Shown here in pieces: positions 7,263-13,820 of a DNA stretch of 21,654 nucleotides. Within the stretch, counting starts at the first letter, position 1; every line of letters begins with the position of its first letter. The stretch comes from Gemmatimonadota bacterium. Its GTDB lineage: Bacteria; Gemmatimonadota; Gemmatimonadetes; Gemmatimonadales; Gemmatimonadaceae. The notes under the pieces are model-generated. The model saw only the letters and a program-made list of their open reading frames with translations. It did not search any database and had not been told where the DNA came from. The stretch is taken from contig PKVB01000173.1 in assembly GCA_003131365.1 (NCBI GenBank), positions 29,170 to 50,823 on the forward strand. The letters are read 5' to 3'. The translations under genes were made by a program, and so were the position numbers.

Positions 7263-9218
7263 ATGATCGGGGTGCTGGCTCTTCTCCTGCTGCAAGGGCC
7301 TGAAGTGCACTACGCGGGCGGCGCGTCTTCAAAGATCGCCGGCACGACCGCGCTCGCGGGCAAGTTCACCCGCTTCCTGATGACCACGGTTCCGCAGTGG
7401 GTGCAAATCGCCGGGGTCCTCATCGGCGTGCCCGTGGGCATCATCGTCGTGTGGCAAGCGTGGAAGCACCGGCGTCAGCTCTGGGCGTGGTGGTTGGCGA
7501 GGCCGAAGGCCGTCAAGCTCTCGCTCGTCGGCGCCGCGGGCGTGGTCGCGGTGGTGGTGGGAGGCTCCGGGCTATACGGCTACAACTACATGATGCATGA
7601 CAACGACTTCTGTCAGTCATGCCACGTCATGGACAAGGCATGGAATCGCTTTCAGGTGAGCGCTCACAAGAATATCCAATGCCATGCGTGCCATCGTCAG
7701 CCAATGTATGTCAGCTCGGTGGAGCTGTTCTGGTGGGTGACGCAGCGACAGATGAAGGTGCCGCCGCACGACAAGGTGCCGTCGGCCGTTTGCGGCGAAT
7801 GCCACATGCGCCAGGGCACGGACTCGGCGCTGACGCTGGTCACATTGACGGCGGGGCACGCTGTGCACCTCAAGTCCGATTCGTCGGCGCTCAAGGACGT
7901 TCAGTGCGTGACTTGCCACGGCCGTGACTTTCATGTGTTCGTCCCCAACAATGCGTCGTGCGAGCAGAGCGGCTGCCACACGAACGTTCGCGTCAAACTT
8001 GGCGCGATGTCGCGGCAGGGCTTCCAGCATTGCACCACCTGTCACGACTACAAAACCCGCGTTCCCGTCGGCGCCACGGTCGCGCAGGCGCGACTCCAGC
8101 TCGGGCCCAAAGCGTTGGACTGTTCGTCTTGCCACCAAATGATGATGAAGATTCTCACGTTCGACCTGGCCGCTGACCCGCACAAGGGGAATTGCGGCAT
8201 GTGTCACAATCCGCACAAACAGAACGAACCCAAGGACGCGTACAAGACCTGCGCGACCGCGCAGTGCCATTCCAACGCCGACACGCTCACGGCGTTTCAT
8301 CGCGGGCTCGGCGGGCATGCGATCGATCAGTGCGGCGCGTGTCACCAGGCGCACAGTTGGAGGGTGAAGGGAACCGATTGCCTGGCTTGTCACAAGACGA
8401 TCAATCAGGACCGGCCCGGCGTCCCCCGCGTAAGCACGCTGGAGAAGCGAGTGCCGTTTCAACATTCGGTGTTGTCGACTCGACAGGTCATGGAGGGCGA
8501 ACCGGTGGTTCGCTTCGCGTCGTTCGTCCGGATCGCGTCGCCCGTTCGCGTCGCTCGCGTCGCTCGCGGCACCAGCCCGGCGCCGCGACGATTCATGTCG
8601 AAGCCGGCGGCCAGGGAACCGGTGGATAGCATCTTCCGGCACTCGATTCACAAGTCGCTCGCGTGCACGGATTGTCATGGGACGACCACCACGCACGGCG
8701 GCCTCAAGTTCGTCGCACCCGGCGGCTGCATGGCCTGCCACCACGGCGCGCAACAGCGCGCGCAGTGTTCCACCTGCCACAAGACCGAGCCGACCAGCCC
8801 GTACACTGTGCCGGTGACGTTCGCGATCACGGCGCGCCGCGATCCTGTCACGCGCCCGCTCGTGTTCACGCACGCGCGACACAGCGAGGTCGCATGTACA
8901 CGCTGTCACGGCGACGGCGTTACACGTTCCGTGTCGGCGACCACGTGCACGACCTGTCACGCAGATCACCACGGCGCCGAGGCGAACTGCGCGAGCTGCC
9001 ACCCGACTGCGCGCGCTGGGCATGACCGACTCTCGCACGCAAGCTGCGCGAGTTGCCATACCGATGCGCGCCTTGCGGCATTGCCCAAGTCGCGCGCGCT
9101 TTGCCTCCTCTGCCATCAGGAACAGCGCAACCACTACCCCGCGGGCGATTGCGCCACATGCCACGCGCTGGACCCCAGTGTCATGTTGCGAGCGGTGCGC
9201 TCGGGGCAGACCCAATGA
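7263..9218 (+). CDS. NapC/NrfH-like membrane-anchored polyhaem cytochrome c (18 CxxCH plus two CX4CH)
   Basis: A 651-residue protein with a probable quinol-oxidising head and a long periplasmic haem wire. Hydrophobic helices lie at about residues 46-66 and 86-104, followed at once by FCQSCHVM (haem 1 at 117-121) and CHACH at 140-144, the pattern of NapC/NrfH/CymA quinol dehydrogenases. Canonical haem motifs start at 117, 140, 177, 215, 257, 287, 311, 357, 373, then 468, 489, 502, 545, 562, 576, 595, 614 and 630. CX4CH motifs lie at 233-239 and 330-336. A linker (378-467) with an Arg/Val-rich repeat divides it into two haem blocks. Usual NapC/NrfH proteins carry only 4-5 haems. The ATG at 7263 lacks a strong ribosome-binding site; a later ATG at 7380 would keep both helices. 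The stop overlaps the barrel gene (ATGA). Confidence 0.9.
   Translation: MIGVLALLLLQGPEVHYAGGASSKIAGTTALAGKFTRFLMTTVPQWVQIAGVLIGVPVGIIVVWQAWKHRRQLWAWWLARPKAVKLSLVGAAGVVAVVVGGSGLYGYNYMMHDNDFCQSCHVMDKAWNRFQVSAHKNIQCHACHRQPMYVSSVELFWWVTQRQMKVPPHDKVPSAVCGECHMRQGTDSALTLVTLTAGHAVHLKSDSSALKDVQCVTCHGRDFHVFVPNNASCEQSGCHTNVRVKLGAMSRQGFQHCTTCHDYKTRVPVGATVAQARLQLGPKALDCSSCHQMMMKILTFDLAADPHKGNCGMCHNPHKQNEPKDAYKTCATAQCHSNADTLTAFHRGLGGHAIDQCGACHQAHSWRVKGTDCLACHKTINQDRPGVPRVSTLEKRVPFQHSVLSTRQVMEGEPVVRFASFVRIASPVRVARVARGTSPAPRRFMSKPAAREPVDSIFRHSIHKSLACTDCHGTTTTHGGLKFVAPGGCMACHHGAQQRAQCSTCHKTEPTSPYTVPVTFAITARRDPVTRPLVFTHARHSEVACTRCHGDGVTRSVSATTCTTCHADHHGAEANCASCHPTARAGHDRLSHASCASCHTDARLAALPKSRALCLLCHQEQRNHYPAGDCATCHALDPSVMLRAVRSGQTQ
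8515..8562 (+). repeat. TCGCGTCG repeats inside the polyhaem gene
   Basis: Four copies of TCGCGTCG occur at 8515, 8533, 8546 and 8555, within the linker that separates the two haem blocks. They encode an Arg/Val/Ala/Ser-rich stretch (residues about 418-435). The likely origin is replication slippage in a part of the protein free of haem constraints. Confidence 0.7.
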
Positions 9219-10654
9219 AGCGGCTCGTCCTCCTCGCGATGGCGCTTCCCTCAGTGCTCGCCGGGCAGGGACTGCGCATCTCCGGCGTCACAACCGTGCA
9301 GTTCATCGAGCTGCGCCCGCTGATCGCCGACTCGATCGACGAGACGTTGGTGCCCGGCACGGGCGAATCGCGAACGGTCGAGGGCGGCGTTCCGGCCATC
9401 TGCCCTGTTACCTCTGCATTCTGTCAGTTCGAGCGATCGGGCAATCGCGTGAGCGCCGCGCCCGTGCTGCAGGATCTAACCGTCGCCGGATGGGGATGGG
9501 TGCAAGGTCTCAGCTTCCGCGGTGATGTGCGCGCTCGAACGCAGCTCGGCGGCACCGCCGGCTTCCTCTATCCACGTGGCGACGATCATTTCGAGGTCCT
9601 CGATGCATACGCGCAGCTGGATCGCGACGCGTGGCGTGGCCGTCTCGGGCGTCAATGGGTTACCGGCGGCCTCGGCGCGTACGCATTCGACGGCGCCGAT
9701 GCGGTCTGGCGGCCCAATGGTTTCTCTGTGGAGGGGTGGGCCGGTCGCGCCCTCGTCGCCGGCCTCAATGAGCCGTACACGAGCGCGGAGCTTGCCGCGG
9801 TCGACAACATCCCGCCCCAGCAGAACGGATACGTGTTCGGCGGCCGCGCGCGCTACCGTCCCGACGCGCTCACGGCTGCTGCGTTCACGTACCAGCGTGT
9901 GCTCGTCGCAGATCGCAGCGGCCTTTACTCGGAGCGCGCGGCGCTCGATGCGTCGACGAGAAGATTCGGCGCCGCGGTCGACCTCGGCCTGGTTTACGAT
10001 TTTGCGACAGGCGGCTGGAACGAGGCGCGCCTCCGTGTCGGGACCGGCGAAGGCAGATCCCTCGGCTATTCGCTCGAGGCGCGGCACTCGCGCCCCTTCT
10101 TCGAGTTGTGGACCATTTGGGGGGCATTCTCGCCGGTGGGATTCGACGAGGTACGCGCGACCGTGGACTGGAGGCCACGCGCTTCACACTTCTCGTATTC
10201 CTTGCGCGGCGCGGACCGGAAGTACGCCGAGACCAATACCGGCATTGATCTTCGCACCAACGGATGGCGCGCGGGCGGCGACGTTAGGTGGCAGGGCGGG
10301 GGCGCGCTCGCCGCATCGGGTTCATACGACGTCGACATCGGCAGCGGTGCGGCGAACACCGACGTCCGCACCGGCCTCGGGTGGATGGCGTCTGACAATC
10401 TGTCGTTTCGCGCCGACCTCATGATGACGCAGAACATCTACGAGTTCCGCATCGGCACCGGGCGCATCTACGGCGCGTCATTCGACGGCGCCGTTCGCGT
10501 CAGACCGGACGTGCGGCTGGTGGTGGACGCCGGACTCTATCAGCATACGCTCACGAACGGCGCGGCCGGCCCGGACTGGACACAGCGGCGCGGCTCGATG
10601 CGCGTCGAATGGATGCTGGGGCGCGATCCGGGCATGGTAGGCAAGGCTCCGTGA
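9215..10654 (+). CDS. Outer-membrane beta-barrel protein of a porin-cytochrome conduit
   Basis: A 479-residue protein beginning with a Sec signal peptide (MKRLVLLAMALPSVLA, cleavage near residue 16-18). The frame is open further upstream, but the ATG at 9215 is chosen because the signal peptide starts there and because it overlaps the previous stop as ATGA. The mature part is rich in alternating polar/hydrophobic segments with aromatic girdle residues, such as YVFGGRARYR, AAVDLGLVYDF and HFSYSLRGADRKY, as in outer-membrane barrels. It has no haem motif. Sandwiched between polyhaem cytochromes, it probably forms the sheath through which one of them crosses the outer membrane, as MtrB/PioB or Geobacter Omb barrels do. 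It is clearly shorter than MtrB (about 700 residues). Family assignment rests on composition and context; a general porin is the alternative. Confidence 0.8.
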   Translation: MKRLVLLAMALPSVLAGQGLRISGVTTVQFIELRPLIADSIDETLVPGTGESRTVEGGVPAICPVTSAFCQFERSGNRVSAAPVLQDLTVAGWGWVQGLSFRGDVRARTQLGGTAGFLYPRGDDHFEVLDAYAQLDRDAWRGRLGRQWVTGGLGAYAFDGADAVWRPNGFSVEGWAGRALVAGLNEPYTSAELAAVDNIPPQQNGYVFGGRARYRPDALTAAAFTYQRVLVADRSGLYSERAALDASTRRFGAAVDLGLVYDFATGGWNEARLRVGTGEGRSLGYSLEARHSRPFFELWTIWGAFSPVGFDEVRATVDWRPRASHFSYSLRGADRKYAETNTGIDLRTNGWRAGGDVRWQGGGALAASGSYDVDIGSGAANTDVRTGLGWMASDNLSFRADLMMTQNIYEFRIGTGRIYGASFDGAVRVRPDVRLVVDAGLYQHTLTNGAAGPDWTQRRGSMRVEWMLGRDPGMVGKAP

Positions 10655-12087
10655 GCCGATTCGCGCGGGTGCTTACATTGCTCGTGATGCCCGCCGCACT
10701 TTGGGGGCAGGCAAGGGGAGGCGCCGCTTTTCCGCATGCGCCCCACGCTCGCCTCTTCCTTATGTGTTCGAGCTGCCACGCGGGGATCCCGACGGGGGAC
10801 GCCGCCCGCTCGTTTCCCCCCGTCGCACTCTGCGGTGCGTGTCATGACGGAACGGTGGAGCCGCGCGTTCAATGGGCGCCGCCCGTTCGCTCCGGAGCCG
10901 GCCTGCTCGTGTTCTCGCATCCGGTGCATTTGGCCAAGGTGAAGGACGTCACGTGCGAATCGTGCCACTCGCTCGCCGATCCAAATCAGTGGATGAACGT
11001 CTCGCACGCCGTACCAGAGCGGTGCATCTCGTGTCACGCGCATGGCGCGAGCGCGCACCTGGCGGACGACAACGTGTGTGCGACGTGCCACAGGCCGCTC
11101 ACCAGCGCGGTCGCGCTGACCGACGCCCGTGTGGCCGCGTTCCCTAAGCCTCCGTCGCATGCTCGCGCCGACTTCGTGAACGCGCACGGGGCGGCCGCTC
11201 GCGCTCCAGCAGCGAATTGCGCCACGTGTCACGCGCGCGAGAGCTGCCAACGGTGCCATGTGGACGGCGCGCGCGCTCCGACGATTCGCGCGCTCGGAAA
11301 TGACGCCCGTGTCGCTCGCTTGGAGGTGGGAAGAGCGCCTGTCTATCCAACGCCCGCCGACCATCGCGGCTCTGAGTTCGCGTTACTGCACGCCAAGTCG
11401 GCCCGGGCAGACCCGGCGCGTTGCTCGGTCTGTCACACCCGCGCAAGCTGCGAGACGTGTCACACTGGCGACGGCGCGCGCGACTTCTTGCGCAGCATCC
11501 CCGATGCGCGCCAGGCAACCGCGCCCGGAGTCCAACTTCGGTGGGCAACCCCGGCCACCCTGTCCACTGGGCCGCACAACGTCAGCGTGCACCCGCCTGG
11601 TTTCGCGCGCGCGCATGGTGCCATGGCCGCGTCGGGTGAGCTCCAGTGCGCGAGCTGCCACGCGCAGCGATTTTGCTCAGACTGCCATGGGGGTGAGCGC
11701 GTGACGCGGCGCTACCATCCGAACGACTTTGTCTCGACCCACGCGCCGCAGGCGTACTCACGTGAGACCGACTGCAGCTCGTGTCACTCGACCGAGGCGT
11801 TCTGCCGTGCCTGCCATCGCCAGGTCGGCCTCGCCGCCAAGGCCAACATCCGAAGCACCGTGTTTCACAACGCGCAGCCGCTCTGGCTCCTTCAACATGG
11901 GCGCGCCGCGCGGCAGGATCTGACCAGTTGCACGACCTGTCACCAGCAAACATACTGCATGCAATGTCACTCCGACCTCGGCTCGCGGATCAATCCACAC
12001 GGCCCTGGTTTCGACGCTGCGCGAATGTCCAGCAAGAACCCGCAACTCTGCCTCGTGTGCCACTTCAAGAATCCGCTTGCCAGATGA
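10651..12087 (+). CDS. Secreted 16-haem cytochrome c with repeated haem pairs
   Basis: A 478-residue cytochrome starting at GTG 10651, which overlaps the barrel stop as GTGA. The Sec signal VSRFARVLTLLVMPAALWG has a likely cleavage near residue 19-21. Sixteen CxxCH motifs start at residues 39, 61, 102, 125, 143, 190, 199, 258, 267, 333, 342, 375, 385, 427, 436 and 467. Haems 6-15 form five pairs, CxxCH-x4-CxxCH (x5 in the fourth), most preceded by a pattern close to H-x3-F-x3-H. This is a repeated diheme module of the doubled-CxxCH kind. It contains no other domain, so it is an electron conductor rather than an enzyme. Being directly behind the barrel gene, it is the best candidate for the cytochrome that sits in or against the barrel. 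Confidence 0.92.
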   Translation: MSRFARVLTLLVMPAALWGQARGGAAFPHAPHARLFLMCSSCHAGIPTGDAARSFPPVALCGACHDGTVEPRVQWAPPVRSGAGLLVFSHPVHLAKVKDVTCESCHSLADPNQWMNVSHAVPERCISCHAHGASAHLADDNVCATCHRPLTSAVALTDARVAAFPKPPSHARADFVNAHGAAARAPAANCATCHARESCQRCHVDGARAPTIRALGNDARVARLEVGRAPVYPTPADHRGSEFALLHAKSARADPARCSVCHTRASCETCHTGDGARDFLRSIPDARQATAPGVQLRWATPATLSTGPHNVSVHPPGFARAHGAMAASGELQCASCHAQRFCSDCHGGERVTRRYHPNDFVSTHAPQAYSRETDCSSCHSTEAFCRACHRQVGLAAKANIRSTVFHNAQPLWLLQHGRAARQDLTSCTTCHQQTYCMQCHSDLGSRINPHGPGFDAARMSSKNPQLCLVCHFKNPLAR

Positions 12088-12112
12088 TCACTAGGCATTC
12101 CGGGAGAGCTGC

Positions 12113-12565
12113 ATGATGCGCTCGTTCGTCCGCCGGTGGTACGTGATCGTCGTAGCGGGCGGGGCGGCGCTCGCCTGCTCCGACCGGCGGGAGGCGCCGA
12201 AGGTCCCGCTCGCCAAGGGTGTCGTGGACAACTCAAACCCGGTCGACGCAGCGGCAGCCCACGCCCTCCTCGGTCCGGCGGCGAAGGCCGCGCTCGACAG
12301 CGGTAACGTGCTCTTCAGAAAGAAGGCGTACACCGCGGCGCTGGCTCAATACCGAGCGGCATCGGCCCTCGCTCCCCAGCACTCCGCGCCGCTGTTTGGA
12401 ATCTACATGGTCGCCCGAGCCACCAATAATCCGGCCATGGCAGACAGCGCTCTTGCGGGGATACGCTTGCGGAGCGGCGCCATGACCCCGGCGCCGCATG
12501 CGCTGACCGACACGGCGCTGCGACGGATCCACGAGAACTTCCGGAAGACGCCGTCTGCCGGTTGA
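12113..12565 (+). CDS. Small lipoprotein with a TPR-like segment
   Basis: A 150-residue protein. A basic start, hydrophobic core and lipobox ALAC (Cys22) make it a lipoprotein. Residues about 58-105 read as one to two TPR-like helix pairs: a GNVLFRKKAYTAALAQYRAA segment, then APLFGIYMVARATNN. This type of helical repeat usually binds another protein. GGGAGAG lies 4 bases before the ATG at 12113 and 7 before the ATG at 12116, so the second start is also good. It is the last gene of the cytochrome operon, 25 bases behind the 16-haem gene, which suggests a role in assembling or tethering the conduit. No catalytic motif is seen and the exact function is unknown. Confidence 0.75.
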   Translation: MMRSFVRRWYVIVVAGGAALACSDRREAPKVPLAKGVVDNSNPVDAAAAHALLGPAAKAALDSGNVLFRKKAYTAALAQYRAASALAPQHSAPLFGIYMVARATNNPAMADSALAGIRLRSGAMTPAPHALTDTALRRIHENFRKTPSAG

Positions 12566-12692
12566 CTCCCACCGCGTGAACATTCTCCAATCGGCCTGGT
12601 GACCGAACAACCTGCTGCGTGCCGGGCCCGGCGCGGCGAAACCTCCACCGTCCGTTTCTGCGCGACCTATGGGCGCGACATCGACGATGCGC
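12566..12692. other. Convergent spacer with a GC palindrome
   Basis: These 127 bases lie between the 3' ends of two convergent genes. They contain the 12-bp palindrome GCCGGGCCCGGC at 12621-12632, which has no loop and no T-run, so I cannot call a terminator. No convincing gene is visible. Confidence 0.35.
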
Positions 12693-13229
12693 TCAAGAAG
12701 GCTGCAGGTCCGTCGCCTTGACCAACCGATCTGGTGCGGGCGCCAGCCGTGGCTCGGCCCCAAGCCAGTAGAGACCATTTGCCATGATGCAGAATCCAGT
12801 GGCCGCGAACCACACCATTGCGACGCCGACGAAGCCCGTGAACGCCAGCCACCACGGGCTGTACGCAATCGACAACACCGACGCGATAGAGATGTTGATG
12901 CCGACGGCGAGATAGATGCGGCGCTCGAGGTACCAGCGGTCGGTTTGCATTATGTACCACTTCGACTTCGGGTCACCCGTTCCGAGCATCGGCGAGAAGC
13001 CGAAGCGCTTGAGGACATTGCCGACGACGCAGAATCCAGTCAGCGCCACGGTCACCGAGGCTGCCCCGGTCGCGATGATCAGCAGCGCCCACAGCGGTTG
13101 GACGAACGCCGCGAGCGACGTGGCGGCGATGAGAACGATTCCGGCGATCAGCCAAACCGTCCGTTCGATGTACCATCGATTTGTGGGAACGATGTAAATG
13201 CCCGAACGCAATGTCACGTTTCTACCCAT
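12693..13229 (-). CDS. Membrane protein with two tandem DUF2892-like domains
   Basis: A 178-residue inner-membrane protein built from two similar halves (about residues 17-78 and 97-158). Each half has an RWY[IL]ER start, two hydrophobic helices and a TGFC motif between or near them, then a short helix ending in G-[FA]. This matches the small YgaP-type transmembrane domain (DUF2892), here duplicated, giving four helices and two TGFC cysteines. In YgaP that domain anchors a rhodanese, but no rhodanese is present here. Its function is unknown. The ATG at 13229 is chosen because the protein before it looks non-conserved. The frame stays open to a TTG at 13316, with GTG at 13247 another option, and no start has a strong ribosome-binding site. 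It faces away from the ATPase operon. Confidence 0.75.
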   Translation of the reverse strand: MGRNVTLRSGIYIVPTNRWYIERTVWLIAGIVLIAATSLAAFVQPLWALLIIATGAASVTVALTGFCVVGNVLKRFGFSPMLGTGDPKSKWYIMQTDRWYLERRIYLAVGINISIASVLSIAYSPWWLAFTGFVGVAMVWFAATGFCIMANGLYWLGAEPRLAPAPDRLVKATDLQPS

Positions 13230-13502
13230 CCCTGAGAAAGGAGCCACGCACGGATTGCGAATCGCTCCGAGGAACGAATCGCGGCAGATAATGATGTCCT
13301 CATTGAAAAAGTTCAAGATGACCTATTTTTTTTTACAGGAATTCCCCTACACAGGCCCCGCTGATCCCCGAATCCGCTTTCTTTCCCATCCGGATAGTGT
13401 TCGCTGTGTGAACGCGTTGTAGAAGGCCGCACCGCCGAACCGGAGACGACGACGAACCCCAAGCGCACCGCCGATCTCGGAGACACCGCCCCGCCTTCGG
13501 CG
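13230..13502. promoter_or_regulatory. Divergent spacer upstream of the A/V-ATPase operon
   Basis: These 273 bases separate the DUF2892 gene from the ATPase operon and should hold the ATPase promoter. They contain an inverted repeat TTGAA-AAAG-TTCAA at 13303-13316 and a run of nine T at 13326-13334, both unusual in this GC-rich window. A plus-strand TTGAAA (13303-13308) and TATTTT (13324-13329) could be a -35/-10 pair, but the 15-base spacing is short. From 13398 the frame of the first ATPase gene is already open. Confidence 0.4.
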
Positions 13503-13820
13503 TTGGACCAACTTCTCGCGGTCGAACGTGAAATCGCCGCGGGCGATGCCACAGCGGCGGACGAGGCCCGCGCGCTACTTGCCTCCGCGCGCGCCGACCT
13601 CGAGGTGCGCGAGCGCCAGGCCATCGCGGACGTGGAGCGCGAAGTCGCGGAGCTGGACGCTCTCGCGCGCGCTCGCCAGGCGACGGCCGTCGGCGAAATC
13701 GAGGAGATCGCCGCTCGCCTCGCCGCACGATACCGCTCGCTCGCCGCGGCGGACGTCGCGCGCCTCGCCGCGTTCGTGGCCGACCGCGTGACCGGTCTCA
13801 TCGTGGACAGTGCGCCGTGA
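13503..13820 (+). CDS. A/V-type ATPase peripheral-stalk subunit H (G-like)
   Basis: A 105-residue, almost wholly helical, Ala/Glu/Arg-rich protein with coiled-coil character (residues about 5-75). It sits at the head of the operon, where archaeal AhaH or Enterococcus NtpF is encoded, and would pair with subunit E as the peripheral stalk that holds the catalytic head. Sequence alone is weak evidence; position is strong. The start is doubtful. The only standard-type start in the open frame is TTG at 13503, without a ribosome-binding site. The frame is open back to 13398, with only CTG (13404) and an ACG triplet run after GGAG (13442-13454) as alternatives. The stop overlaps the next gene as GTGA. 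Confidence 0.7.
   Translation: MDQLLAVEREIAAGDATAADEARALLASARADLEVRERQAIADVEREVAELDALARARQATAVGEIEEIAARLAARYRSLAAADVARLAAFVADRVTGLIVDSAP

Noticed and set aside
7617..9215. Minus-strand open frame of 532 codons opposite the polyhaem cytochrome
   Set aside because: The plus strand carries 18 ordered CxxCH motifs; the reverse frame is only a by-product of high GC.
5642..12087. Cys-rich proteins as zinc-finger or ferredoxin families
   Set aside because: The motifs are CxxCH with following histidine and signal peptides, which define c-type haem sites.
12621..12632. Intrinsic terminator between convergent genes
   Set aside because: The palindrome leaves no loop and no T-run follows on either strand.
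12599..12721. Small GTG frame of 40 codons with a plausible-looking end (CATYGRDIDDALKKA)
   Set aside because: It overlaps the end of the DUF2892 gene, has no ribosome-binding site, and matches no family I recognise; it could at most be a decayed gene end.
13326..13334. T-run as a terminator for upstream plus-strand RNA
   Set aside because: No GC-rich stem precedes it, and the gene to its left is on the minus strand.
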